A stretch of DNA of 64,000 bases from Tabrizicola soli (GTDB lineage Bacteria; Pseudomonadota; Alphaproteobacteria; Rhodobacterales; Rhodobacteraceae): assembly GCF_015999335.1 (NCBI RefSeq), contig NZ_JAEACP010000020.1:1-64000 (forward strand), in the 5' to 3' direction. Both the position numbers and the translations under genes were made by a program. Below, one piece after another: positions 56,257 to 63,971 of this stretch (position 1 is the first letter of the stretch; every line of letters starts with the position of its first letter). The notes beneath the pieces are model-generated. The model was given only the letters and a program-made list of their open reading frames with translations. It ran no database searches and had not been told where the DNA came from.

Positions 56257-56427
56257 ATGGACGGAGATCAGGACGAATATGAGAAGTTGCCGGGCTACTA
56301 CCGGCCCTGGGACCTGGCGCAGGTTATCCTCGCCGGGCGGCGCTATCGCATCGAGGACGTCGGCGTGCTGTCCGACGGGGGTGCGCTCTTCGCCATTTAC
56401 GTGGCCGCTGCGCCCGGGGTGGTCTGA
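56257..56427 (+). CDS. 56-residue conserved-type small protein
   Basis: The short frame MDGDQDEYEKLPGYYRPWDL continues with AQVILAGRRYRIEDVGVLSD and ends GGALFAIYVAAAPGVV. It lies 30 bases after the sigma-like gene with GAGGAGAAGCC upstream, and 1 base before the next start. The codon use fits the region, so it is probably real. The function is unknown; the size and position are like small phage control proteins. Confidence 0.6.
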   Translation: MDGDQDEYEKLPGYYRPWDLAQVILAGRRYRIEDVGVLSDGGALFAIYVAAAPGVV

Positions 56428-56428
56428 G

Positions 56429-56617
56429 ATGGCCGCCCGCCCAACCTGGCTGACCACCCTGGAACTGGCCGACCGCTGGCGCATGACGACGCGCACGCTG
56501 GAGCGTTGGCGGGCGGAACCCTATGGACCTGCCTGGCACCACATCGGCGGCAAGGTCCTCTACCTCCTGGATGACATCCTCGCCTACGAGGATCGGCACC
56601 GGCGCAAGGGCGGCTGA
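56429..56617 (+). CDS. AlpA/excisionase-like small HTH protein
   Basis: The 62-residue product has one winged HTH of the MerR/excisionase class: WLTTLELADRWRMTTRTLERWRAEPYGPAWHHIGGKVLYLLDDILAYED, with the recognition helix around TTRTLERWR. Such proteins act as excisionases or as small activators of integrase or late genes. It lies directly before the primpol gene (2 bases between), so the two are likely coupled. The start ATG 56429 is in the middle of a longer open frame from 56027 that overlaps the sigma-like gene. Confidence 0.8.
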   Translation: MAARPTWLTTLELADRWRMTTRTLERWRAEPYGPAWHHIGGKVLYLLDDILAYEDRHRRKGG

Positions 56618-56619
56618 CC

Positions 56620-59600
56620 ATGGCGTGGGGCCAGGAACATGGACCCGCGCAACAGCACGAAGACGACACCCAGGCTGCCAGCGGCGGCCCGAACGGCATT
56701 GGCTATCCGACCTATTCGGAGGTGTCCCTCAAGCTTCTCGACAACGGCTACGAGCCGGTGCCGCTCCATCCTGGACGGAAGTCACCACGGCCAACAGGCT
56801 GGTCAACGGCGATCATTGACGAAGCGCAGGTTCGCAGATGGAACGCTGAGTTCCCCAGTGCGGGCGTGGGCATTCGGACTGGCGACGTGGTGGGCATCGA
56901 TATCGACGTGCTGGACCCGGACATTGCCCACCTGATGGGGCAGATCGTCGAGGCGAATACCGGCGCCACGTTGATGCGGGTGGGGCTCTGGCCGAAGCGA
57001 CTTTACCTGGTCAGGACCGACAGACCCTTCGCCAAGAAATCCATCCGGAAGCTGGAGATCCTCGGCAAGGGCCAGCAGTTTGTCGCGTTCGGCATCCATC
57101 CCGACGCCCGGAAACCCTATTACTGGACCGGCGAGACACCGCTGGATGTTCCAGTGTCCGACCTGCCGCTGGTGGACGAAGCGACATGCGCGGATCTGCT
57201 CAACGAACTCGCAGCCCTCCTTCCACCGATTGGCGCCCAGCAGCGGAAGAGTAGAACCGGAGGTCCATCCGGCGAATCCACTGGGCCCACCCGAAATAAG
57301 AACGGTCTGGTCCTCGACGGTCGGGACGGCTGGCTCTCTGCTACGGCCTTCCACGTCGTCCATGACGCGATTGATGCTGGGCAGCCTTTGGACGCCGAAG
57401 CGCTTGCCGGCCGGGTCTGGCTGCGGTTCTCCGGTTCCACGGATCTTTCCCGACCGAAGAAGGACGGAACCACCCACTACAGTTTCCACGATGCGCTGAG
57501 GAAGGTCCGGGACAAGCTGTCCCTCCACGGAGCCGGTCGTCTGCCGTCCCGCGGGGCACCCGAAGCGATCCCGGTTGAGGTCGAGCCGGGGCTCCCGTTG
57601 GAAGAGGCGCGCGCGGTGCTGTCCGACACGATTGCCTCGTTCTGCGCTGGGGCGGAAGCCTGGCTCGCCTCGGACCGAGCCGAACGCGCTCCCCGGATCG
57701 GCATCCGTGCGACCGTCGGTCTCGGCAAATCGGCCGTTTCGCGCAATCATCTCCTTGCATTGCAGGCGCGTCTCCGGGATGCCGGCCTGCCGCATCGCAT
57801 CGTCGTCTTCGTGCAATCTCTGGCCTTGGCCGATGAGGCAGCCGTGGGCTGGGCTGTCCAAGGCGTTAGGGTCGCCGTCCATCGCGGTTACGAGGCCACC
57901 ATGCCTGATCTCGGGCCGCCGATGTGCCGGGATCTGGACATGGTCCGCCTGGCGGTCAGGTCCGGTCTGCCTGTGTTTCCGAATGCCTGCATGCGACGTG
58001 GTGGTGCGCGCTGCCACAACTTCGAGATCTGTAACAAGCAGGCGAACCTGCGTGACATCGAGGCGGCCGACATCGTTGTTGCCGCTTATGACAGTCTCTT
58101 CACGGGGCTTTCAATCGATGCCGAGAAATTTGCGGTCATAGTGATCGACGAGGGCTGCTGGGAGCGGGCCGCCAAAGAGGTTCGCATTGGTTTGGGCGAG
58201 ATTACTCAGCCGGACGCAACCGGAGAGCCGCGCTTTGCCGACCAACAGGAGGAGGAGCGTGCCTGGGAGGAGCTCTTCACTGTCAGGAACAAGGTCGCCC
58301 GGGCAATAACGGCGGGTGGACCCGGTCCGGTTGCACGCCGGCACCTGGACGCGATCGGGTTGACACCGGAGTGCTGCGAGCGGGCCGCCGATTTGGAAGT
58401 CCGCCTGCGCGTCGATCCCGGATTGCGCCCCGGCTTGCCGCAGGCGGCACGCAGGCGGGCCACCGACCTCTCCCGGGAAGCCAATCGATCCCTCCGGCGC
58501 GAGGTGTTGTTCCGCGCGGTCGAGAGCCTCCTCCGCACGGTGGAAGATCAGGATGGCCGGATTCAGGTGCTGCCACCCGATCCCGTGACGGGTGGCGTGA
58601 CCGTCAGGGTGACGGGAGTTCACCAGATCGACCCAAGCCTCTCCGGGCTGCCGATCCTGCACCTCGATGCAACGCTGCGAACGGAGCTCGCTGAGACTGT
58701 GCTTCCGGTTCTGGAGATGACAAGCATCGCTGCAACCGCGCCGCACATGACCGTGACTGCCGTCTGCGGCAGTTTCGGCAAGGCGACCCTGGTCGAGGAC
58801 CCGAAGGCCAGTTCCGAGGAGAATCTGCGCCGACGGAACCGCCTGCAGGAATGCGTCGACCACGTTCGGTGGCAGGCGGCCCGCGTTGCGCCGGGGCGTG
58901 TGCTGGTGGTGACCTACAAGCAGATCGAGGCAGCATTCGCCGGAATTCTCGGTGTCGAGACTGGCCACTTCAAGGCGATTGCCGGTCTGGATGTCTACAA
59001 GGGCGTCGCCCTCCTGATCGTCATAGGCAGGCCGCTCCCAGGCGATGACGATCTCGGTCAACTGACCAGCATGTACTTCGGACATGTCCCGACCGGGGGT
59101 TATCACCGGGTCCGCCGGGGCCTTCTCATGCGGGATGGATCACGGCGCACCATCGCCGCCCTGGAGCACGAGGATCCGAACGCGGAGCTGCTGCGTGCGG
59201 CCGTCTGCGATGACGAGGCCATCCAGGCAATCGGTCGGGGGCGGGGCGTGAACCGGACGGAAGCCAATCCGCTTGAGGTCCAGGTTCTAGCAGACGTCGC
59301 GCTGCCGATCGTCTATGACCGTGTCGTCGCCTGGGACAGCTGCGTGGCGGACGAGGTTCAGCGGATGCTATTGGCAGGTGTGGCGGTCGACAGTCCTGCA
59401 GATGCGGCGGTGCTGCATCCCGGTCTGTACGAGACGGTCGCAGAGGCAGATCATGCGTTCAGGCGGGCGGGATTTAACCGCCAAAACCCTATAGGAGATA
59501 CTTATAGGGAAATGGCGGTTAAATCGGCGCGATACCGGCGAGGCGGCAGGGGCCGATCCTGGCAGAGCTGCTGGTGGATTAGTGGGACAGCAGAAGAAGC

Positions 59601-59655
59601 CAGGTTACGGCTCGAAGGAGCGCTTGGATCGCTGGAAGCCTGGGAGGTGGCGTAG
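56620..59655 (+). CDS. Primase-polymerase with helicase domain (1011 residues)
   Basis: The N-terminus (about 20-200) is an archaeo-eukaryotic-type prim-pol domain: GIDIDVLDPD with the metal-binding Asp94/Asp96 and QQFVAFGIHPD (His160). The second half is helicase-like: P-loop VGLGKSA (Lys370), four Cys at 436, 457, 465 and 471 that resemble the Fe-S cluster of XPD/DinG-type helicases, DEGC (510-513) at the DEAH position, and QAIGRGRG (869-876) like motif VI. It is probably the replication initiator of the element. The C-terminus is short and basic. The gene is A/T-rich around 59,471-59,525, where a large inverted repeat lies. The start ATG 56620 is 2 bases after the HTH gene. Confidence 0.82.
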   Translation: MAWGQEHGPAQQHEDDTQAASGGPNGIGYPTYSEVSLKLLDNGYEPVPLHPGRKSPRPTGWSTAIIDEAQVRRWNAEFPSAGVGIRTGDVVGIDIDVLDPDIAHLMGQIVEANTGATLMRVGLWPKRLYLVRTDRPFAKKSIRKLEILGKGQQFVAFGIHPDARKPYYWTGETPLDVPVSDLPLVDEATCADLLNELAALLPPIGAQQRKSRTGGPSGESTGPTRNKNGLVLDGRDGWLSATAFHVVHDAIDAGQPLDAEALAGRVWLRFSGSTDLSRPKKDGTTHYSFHDALRKVRDKLSLHGAGRLPSRGAPEAIPVEVEPGLPLEEARAVLSDTIASFCAGAEAWLASDRAERAPRIGIRATVGLGKSAVSRNHLLALQARLRDAGLPHRIVVFVQSLALADEAAVGWAVQGVRVAVHRGYEATMPDLGPPMCRDLDMVRLAVRSGLPVFPNACMRRGGARCHNFEICNKQANLRDIEAADIVVAAYDSLFTGLSIDAEKFAVIVIDEGCWERAAKEVRIGLGEITQPDATGEPRFADQQEEERAWEELFTVRNKVARAITAGGPGPVARRHLDAIGLTPECCERAADLEVRLRVDPGLRPGLPQAARRRATDLSREANRSLRREVLFRAVESLLRTVEDQDGRIQVLPPDPVTGGVTVRVTGVHQIDPSLSGLPILHLDATLRTELAETVLPVLEMTSIAATAPHMTVTAVCGSFGKATLVEDPKASSEENLRRRNRLQECVDHVRWQAARVAPGRVLVVTYKQIEAAFAGILGVETGHFKAIAGLDVYKGVALLIVIGRPLPGDDDLGQLTSMYFGHVPTGGYHRVRRGLLMRDGSRRTIAALEHEDPNAELLRAAVCDDEAIQAIGRGRGVNRTEANPLEVQVLADVALPIVYDRVVAWDSCVADEVQRMLLAGVAVDSPADAAVLHPGLYETVAEADHAFRRAGFNRQNPIGDTYREMAVKSARYRRGGRGRSWQSCWWISGTAEEARLRLEGALGSLEAWEVA
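59471..59525. repeat. 55-bp interrupted palindrome inside the primpol gene
   Basis: GATTTAACCGCCA (59471-59483) and CCCTATA (59487-59493) pair exactly with the right side (59503-59509 and 59513-59525), with a 3-base AAA/AAA mismatch block between the two stem parts and a 9-base centre. The block is A/T-rich inside G/C-rich coding DNA. Its placement near the 3' end of the replication gene makes it a candidate origin, att site or replication terminus. Confidence 0.75.
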
Positions 59656-59716
59656 CCGTTCTCCGGCCATTTGCAGCCGAGCATCCGTAAAGAAGCCTCA
59701 GGCCCCGGCCGGAGCG

Positions 59717-59725
59717 TGGTATACT
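59717..59725 (+). promoter_or_regulatory. Extended -10 promoter
   Basis: TGGTATACT (TGN plus TATACT at 59720-59725) is an extended -10 element 44 bases before the gene at 59770. No good -35 is seen. It suggests separate expression of the small cargo genes. Confidence 0.45.
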
Positions 59726-59769
59726 CATCGGGCGCGTGGTCTGGCGCATGCAAGATAGGGGTTTGCGAC

Positions 59770-60006
59770 ATGAAGATGTTGATCACCGCCGGTCTTCTGA
59801 CATTGCTTTCGTCTCCGGTGCTTGCCTTTCAATGCCCGGCAGACATGGCGGCCATCGATGCGGCTTTGGAGACTGCGACCCTGAGCGAAGAGGATCTCGC
59901 CAGGGTCAAGGAGCTTCGCGCGACCGGCGAGGCTGAACATGCGGCTGGCAACCATCAGGCGTCGGTTGACGCGCTGGCCGAAGCCAAGAAGATGCTCGGG
60001 CTCTGA
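59770..60006 (+). CDS. Small periplasmic protein, unknown function
   Basis: The 78-residue product has a clear signal peptide (MKMLITAGLLTLLSSPVLA, cleavage before FQ) and a mature helical part of about 59 residues rich in Ala and Glu (AALETATLSEEDLARVKELRATGEAEHAAGNHQASVDALAEA split by one Cys near the start). It looks like a helical hairpin. Proteins of this type occur in Rhodobacteraceae. It is a likely cargo (moron) gene of the element with its own promoter. The function is unknown. The open frame extends to 59671 upstream without similarity. Confidence 0.7.
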   Translation: MKMLITAGLLTLLSSPVLAFQCPADMAAIDAALETATLSEEDLARVKELRATGEAEHAAGNHQASVDALAEAKKMLGL

Positions 60007-60169
60007 CGTACCGGCAAGCGGGCGAGACGAACACAGGCGTATGCGCTGGTGGAGACGTACGCGTTTCACACTATCAGCGTGATTGTCTGCTCGATTGCCG
60101 GCGATCTCTGCCTCGGTCGTGGCGGGAACGCGCGCCGACAGAACGACGAGCTGAATTGGGGATGGTGAG

Positions 60170-60547
60170 ATGGTGGAGGAACAAAAGATCCTTCAGGCAC
60201 TCGACGGTCTGGCTGCAGGATTCAACGCCCATGACATTGACGCAATCATGGAATTCTTCGCGGAGGATTGCAGTCTTGATCTTCCCCGCGGCTCAGAGCC
60301 GCATGGAACCCGCTATGTCGGTCGTGATCAGGTGCGGCGTGGACTGATGACCCGGTTTGAGACAACACCTGATGTCCACTATGGTGAGATCGAGAACTTC
60401 GTCAGTGGCAGCACTGGAATGTCGAAATGGCTTCTGACGGGGACGAATCTTCAAGGTGAGAAGGTGAGCGTCCGGGGCTGTGATTTCTACACCTTTGAGG
60501 GCGGAAAAGTGATCCGCAAGGATTCCTACTGGAAGATCGTCGTCTGA
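60170..60547 (+). CDS. SnoaL/NTF2-like protein
   Basis: The 125-residue product has the NTF2-like fold: ILQALDGLAAGFNAHDIDAIMEFFAEDCSLDLP, an insertion with GTRYVGRDQVRRGLMTRF, and C-terminal beta strands ending FYTFEGGKVIRKDSYWKIV. SnoaL-like members include isomerases, hydrolases and binding proteins for small aromatic compounds, so the function is open. It is a likely cargo gene between the primpol and methyltransferase genes. It starts at ATG 60170; the alternate frame at 60156 is not similar to anything. Confidence 0.82.
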   Translation: MVEEQKILQALDGLAAGFNAHDIDAIMEFFAEDCSLDLPRGSEPHGTRYVGRDQVRRGLMTRFETTPDVHYGEIENFVSGSTGMSKWLLTGTNLQGEKVSVRGCDFYTFEGGKVIRKDSYWKIVV

Positions 60548-60624
60548 GCGACCATCAGTCACCAGCGTTTCTCGACAGGCTCGCTTTGTCGCCCTGTGTC
60601 GGCGCATTTCGGAAAATGTCATTC

Positions 60625-60653
60625 TTATCAGTATCTTACCCTTCGCCTATACT
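60625..60653 (+). promoter_or_regulatory. Promoter of the ParB-methyltransferase gene
   Basis: TTATCA (60625-60630), 17 bases and TATACT (60648-60653) lie 56 bases before the start of the methyltransferase gene. Both boxes match well (4 of 6 and 5 of 6). It probably drives the packaging genes that follow. Confidence 0.55.
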
Positions 60654-60708
60654 GCTCGCGTGAGCCCCGGAGACACCGCGTGTTGCGGACCGGGGGGTGG
60701 AGGCGCAG

Positions 60709-61953
60709 ATGGACGGAACGCTGGCAATCGACTACCGCCCGATCGAGGCGCTGATCCCCTATGCCCGGAATGCCCGGACGCATTCGGAGGCGCAGGTGGC
60801 GCTGATCGCCGGCTCGATCCGGGAGTATGGATTCACCAACCCGGTTCTGGTCGACGGCGAGAATGGCATTATCGCGGGCCACGGCAGGGTGATGGCGGCG
60901 CGCAAGCTCGGCCTGGCGAAGGTGCCGGTGATCGAACTGGCGCATCTGACAGAGGCGCAGAAGCGGGCCTACATCCTTGCGGACAACAAGCTTGCCGAGC
61001 AGGCAGGGTGGGATCGGGAACTCCTGGCGCTGGAGCTGGGCGATCTGCTGGACATGGCGGTGGATTTGGCGAGCCTCGGCTTCGAGGCAGGGGAACTCGA
61101 TGCGCTGCTGCGGGCCGGTGAGGCTGATACGCGCGAAGAGGATGTTCCGGAAGCCCCGGCTGTGCCTGTCTCCCGGCCGGGCGACCTCTGGGTGCTTGGG
61201 AACCATCGCCTGATCTGCGGCGATGCGACGGATGCTGGAACCGTGGCGCGCGTTCTCGCTGGCGTGCAACCGCATCTTATGGTGACCGATCCGCCCTATG
61301 GCGTCGCTTACGACCCGAACTGGCGCAACGAGGCGGGGGCAGCCAGGACCAGGCGCACCGGCAAGGTCCTGAACGATCACCGGGCCGACTGGCGCGAGGC
61401 CTGGGCACTGTTCCCCGGTGACGTGGCCTATGTCTGGCATGGTGCGCTGCATGCAACGACGGTGGCCGAGAGCCTCATCGCCTGCAGCTTTGCGATCCGC
61501 AGCCAGATCATCTGGGCCAAGGAGCGACTGGTCCTCTCCCGCGGGGACTACCACTGGCAGCACGAACCGGCCTGGTACGCGGTACGCGAGAAGGCCACCG
61601 GCCACTGGTCGGGCGACCGCAAGCAGACGACGCTCTGGCAGATCCCGAGCCGGGACCAGGATGCCGCCACGGTCCATGGCACGCAGAAGCCGGTCGAATG
61701 CATGCGCCGGCCGATGCTGAACAACTCCAGCCCGGGCCAGGCGGTCTATGAGCCCTTCTCGGGATCGGGGACCTCGATCATCGCAGCCGAGACCTGCGGG
61801 CGTCACTGCCATGCGGTGGAACTGGATCCGGCGTATGTCGATGTAGCGCTGCTGCGCTGGCAGGCGTTCACGGGGCGCGAGGCGATGCTGGACTGGGACG
61901 GCCGCAGCTTCCGCGAAGTGCAGACAGAGCGCGTGGCGGAGGTAGCAGCATGA
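60709..61953 (+). CDS. ParB-domain DNA methyltransferase fusion
   Basis: The 414-residue protein joins an N-terminal ParB/Srx-like domain (about 5-100: LIPYARNARTHSEAQVALIAGSIREYGFTNPVLVD and GIIAGHGRVMAARKLGL) to a class beta DNA N6-adenine or N4-cytosine methyltransferase, where DPPY (194-197) precedes the SAM motif FEPFSGSGTS-like PFSGSGTS (about 349-356). It is a known phage and island type. The ParB-like part may bind DNA or hydrolyse nucleotide; the enzyme may protect the element from restriction, including the hsdRMS system nearby. GGAGG is 5 bases before ATG 60709; GTG 60697 is an alternative. Confidence 0.9.
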   Translation: MDGTLAIDYRPIEALIPYARNARTHSEAQVALIAGSIREYGFTNPVLVDGENGIIAGHGRVMAARKLGLAKVPVIELAHLTEAQKRAYILADNKLAEQAGWDRELLALELGDLLDMAVDLASLGFEAGELDALLRAGEADTREEDVPEAPAVPVSRPGDLWVLGNHRLICGDATDAGTVARVLAGVQPHLMVTDPPYGVAYDPNWRNEAGAARTRRTGKVLNDHRADWREAWALFPGDVAYVWHGALHATTVAESLIACSFAIRSQIIWAKERLVLSRGDYHWQHEPAWYAVREKATGHWSGDRKQTTLWQIPSRDQDAATVHGTQKPVECMRRPMLNNSSPGQAVYEPFSGSGTSIIAAETCGRHCHAVELDPAYVDVALLRWQAFTGREAMLDWDGRSFREVQTERVAEVAA

Positions 61954-62189
61954 ACGCGGCGGAAACACCCCGGGGGGCGATCAGACTCTGGGGCCAATGG
62001 TCGGGGACCGGCGGGGGGAGGTCTTCTTTCACACCCGCGATATTCGGCACGGGGTATCGCGATGACCATTTCGGATTTTTGCACGTGCAGTCAAACGCTT
62101 GGCGCGAAGTTGAAGTGGACTGCACTTCCGAACCACTCGACAAACTCCGCAGTCGCGCGTCGGCCAGCCTTGAGAGGAAGCTGATATGA
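61950..62189 (+). CDS. Possible small protein between methyltransferase and terminase genes
   Basis: The 79-residue frame starts in the methyltransferase stop (ATGA) and ends in the next gene's start (ATGA), the pattern of coupled translation. Its sequence (MNAAETPRGAIRLWGQWSGT at the start) matches no family I know, and codon use is poor in the middle. It may be real or a relic. The region also holds an inverted repeat GTGCAGTC/GACTGCAC (62086-62093 and 62119-62126). Confidence 0.4.
   Translation: MNAAETPRGAIRLWGQWSGTGGGRSSFTPAIFGTGYRDDHFGFLHVQSNAWREVEVDCTSEPLDKLRSRASASLERKLI
62086..62126. repeat. 8-bp inverted repeat before the first P27 gene
   Basis: GTGCAGTC (62086-62093) and GACTGCAC (62119-62126) are exact inverted copies 25 bases apart, 60 bases upstream of the terminase small-subunit start. 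It could be an operator or part of a packaging site. Confidence 0.35.
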
Positions 62190-62662
62190 GAGGCCGCAAA
62201 CCCAAGCCGACGCATTTGAAGCTGCTGGAAGGCAATCCGGGGCATCGACCGATCAACGGGGCCGAACCGAAGCCGACCGCCGGTCTGCCGACCTGTCCTG
62301 CGCATCTCAACCCTTCGGCAAAGGCAGAGTGGAAACGGCTGGTCCAGGAACTTGAAGCGATTGGAATCCTGACGCGGATCGATCGTGCTGTCCTGGCAGG
62401 CTACTGCCAAGCCTGGGGTCGCTGGGTCGAGGCGGAGCGCAAACTTGCTGAAAGCCCTCCGCTCCTGCGGACCCCTGCGGGCTACGTTCAGCTCTCCCCT
62501 TGGCTCACGATCGCGAACCGAGAGCGTGAATTCATGCTGCGCTACATGACTGAACTCGGTCTGACGCCATCGTCCCGTACCCGACTGAGCGTGCAACCGC
62601 CGGATCAGAAGCCTTGGGAGTTCCGTTGGGCGGACGACCCGGCGCGGGAGTTCATCACATGA
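62186..62662 (+). CDS. P27-family phage terminase small subunit (copy 1)
   Basis: The 158-residue protein has the P27 signature: MRGRKPKPTHLKLLEGNPGHRPIN at the start, PSAKAEWKRLVQELEAIGILTRIDRAVLAGYCQAWGRWVEAERKL, and TPAGYVQLSPWLTIANREREFMLRYMTELGLTPSSR. Small subunits bind the phage DNA at the pac site and guide the large subunit that cuts and packages. It starts in the ATGA after the small gene and ends overlapping the next gene. Confidence 0.9.
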   Translation: MRGRKPKPTHLKLLEGNPGHRPINGAEPKPTAGLPTCPAHLNPSAKAEWKRLVQELEAIGILTRIDRAVLAGYCQAWGRWVEAERKLAESPPLLRTPAGYVQLSPWLTIANREREFMLRYMTELGLTPSSRTRLSVQPPDQKPWEFRWADDPAREFIT

Positions 62663-63138
62663 GTGCCCTGGAAGAGGCTGGGCCCAAGCGGCTGGGAGGC
62701 CGTCCCCTGACCACGCTCACCGATGCCCAGCGAGCCGAGGTGGAAACCTTGTCGGCAGTGCTGAATGCCGAGCAGATCGCGGACTTCCTCGGCATCGGGC
62801 GCACGACCTTCTTCGCGCTCCTGAACCGCGACGAGGACCTATCCGAACGCTATAAACGCGGGAAAGCTCGAGCCATCGGTGCCGTAGCCCAGAGCCTTGT
62901 CACCAAGGCGCGCGCCGGCAATGTCACGGCGATGATCTTCTTTCTGAAGACGCAAGGTGGCTGGCGCGAGACGCTGGAAGTGGCCACCCCGCCTGCTGCG
63001 CCGGAAAGCATGATCGATCTGACCCAGTTGAGCGACGAGACGCTGCACGAGTTGATGGCCGTCCTGGGGCGAAGCCAGGCAGTGGAAACCATTGAACTGG
63101 AGAAGGACAGGGCAAATGACCGCTGGTCAATCAGCTAG
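62659..63138 (+). CDS. HTH terminase-small-subunit-like protein
   Basis: The 159-residue protein has a homeodomain-like HTH (about 20-65: TLTDAQRAEVETLSAVLNAEQIADFLGIGRTTFFALLNRD) and then YKRGKARAIGAVAQSLVTKARAGNVTAMIFFLKTQGGWRET, a pattern seen in small terminase subunits of other phages (QSL.KA..GN..A..F.LK). It is not P27-type, so this element carries two different kinds. Its ATG overlaps the stop of P27 copy 1 and its end overlaps the next small gene by 23 bases. Confidence 0.8.
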   Translation: MSALEEAGPKRLGGRPLTTLTDAQRAEVETLSAVLNAEQIADFLGIGRTTFFALLNRDEDLSERYKRGKARAIGAVAQSLVTKARAGNVTAMIFFLKTQGGWRETLEVATPPAAPESMIDLTQLSDETLHELMAVLGRSQAVETIELEKDRANDRWSIS

Positions 63139-63343
63139 CGCTTCGGCCTTCGAAAGCCTCACCGGCACGGTCGTGGGTTTCCTGCTCTCGGTCTGGGTGC
63201 AGCGGCTCCTGTTTCCCGCGCTGGGACATGAGCTGGCCCTGATCGACAACTTCATGGTGGCGACGGTGTTCACGATCCTCTCCTTCCTTCGCGGCTATGT
63301 CGTCCGGCGCACCTTCAATGCGCTCAGGGACCAGTTGCCATGA
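63116..63343 (+). CDS. 75-residue membrane protein (DUF7220-like)
   Basis: The short protein starts MTAGQSASASAFESLTGTVVGFLLS and has two hydrophobic helices (about 16-35 and 45-60) with a basic tail (GYVVRRTFNALRDQ). Its ATG lies inside the end of the previous gene and its stop overlaps the next start. Proteins with this ASAFES...VG pattern are frequent in alphaproteobacterial prophages next to terminase genes. The topology also resembles a small holin, but no lysis enzyme is visible. Confidence 0.7.
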   Translation: MTAGQSASASAFESLTGTVVGFLLSVWVQRLLFPALGHELALIDNFMVATVFTILSFLRGYVVRRTFNALRDQLP

Positions 63344-63936
63344 GCGGCCCACCCCGCAAGCCTACCGCCTGGCGCCGGATGGAAGGCAATCGCGGCAAGA
63401 AGGCGTGGAACCGGGCTGAACCGATCCCGCCCGAGGGTATCCCGGATTGCCCCAATCATCTGAGCGAGGAGGCCCGCGCGGAGTGGCACCGGCTGGTGGA
63501 CACGCTGGTCGGCATGGGTGTGATCTCCATCGTCGACCGCGCGGTGCTGGCGGCCTACTGCCAGGCGTACGGACGCTGGGTGGAGGCGGAGGAGAAGCTG
63601 AAGGAGACCCCGGTCCTGTTCAAGACGCCCTCGGGCTATGTGCAGCAGTCGCCCTGGCTCAACATCGCGAACCGGCAGATGGAGCTGATGGGCCGCTACA
63701 TGGCCGAGATCGGGCTGACGCCTGCCTCTCGCTCGCCGATCGCTGTGGCAAACCCGACGAACGAACCGGAGCCGGTCGACAAGATCGAGTTCGTGATCGT
63801 CTACGAGGACGCGAATGGCAATCGGAAGGAGCGGCCGTTGCACGACCCGACGCCAATCGATGCGCTGGAGCATTCCCCGCGATCCGCGGGGTCAGTGAAC
63901 AGTTACGAGCCGAGGGCGATCTCTGAAGAACAATGA
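63340..63936 (+). CDS. P27-family phage terminase small subunit (copy 2)
   Basis: The 198-residue protein is another P27 member: RKPTAWRRMEGNRGKKAWNRAEP, EEARAEWHRLVDTLVGMGVISIVDRAVLAAYCQAYGRWVEAEEKL, and TPSGYVQQSPWLNIANRQMELMGRYMAEIGLTPASRS. It shares clear similarity with copy 1 but has an extra C-terminal tail of about 45 residues (KIEFVIVYEDANGNRKERPLHD). Its start overlaps the membrane protein stop. A terminase large subunit should follow past the window end. Confidence 0.9.
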   Translation: MSGPPRKPTAWRRMEGNRGKKAWNRAEPIPPEGIPDCPNHLSEEARAEWHRLVDTLVGMGVISIVDRAVLAAYCQAYGRWVEAEEKLKETPVLFKTPSGYVQQSPWLNIANRQMELMGRYMAEIGLTPASRSPIAVANPTNEPEPVDKIEFVIVYEDANGNRKERPLHDPTPIDALEHSPRSAGSVNSYEPRAISEEQ

Positions 63937-63971
63937 CTTGCTGCCCGGCGCTGACAGAGCGACGTGTACAA

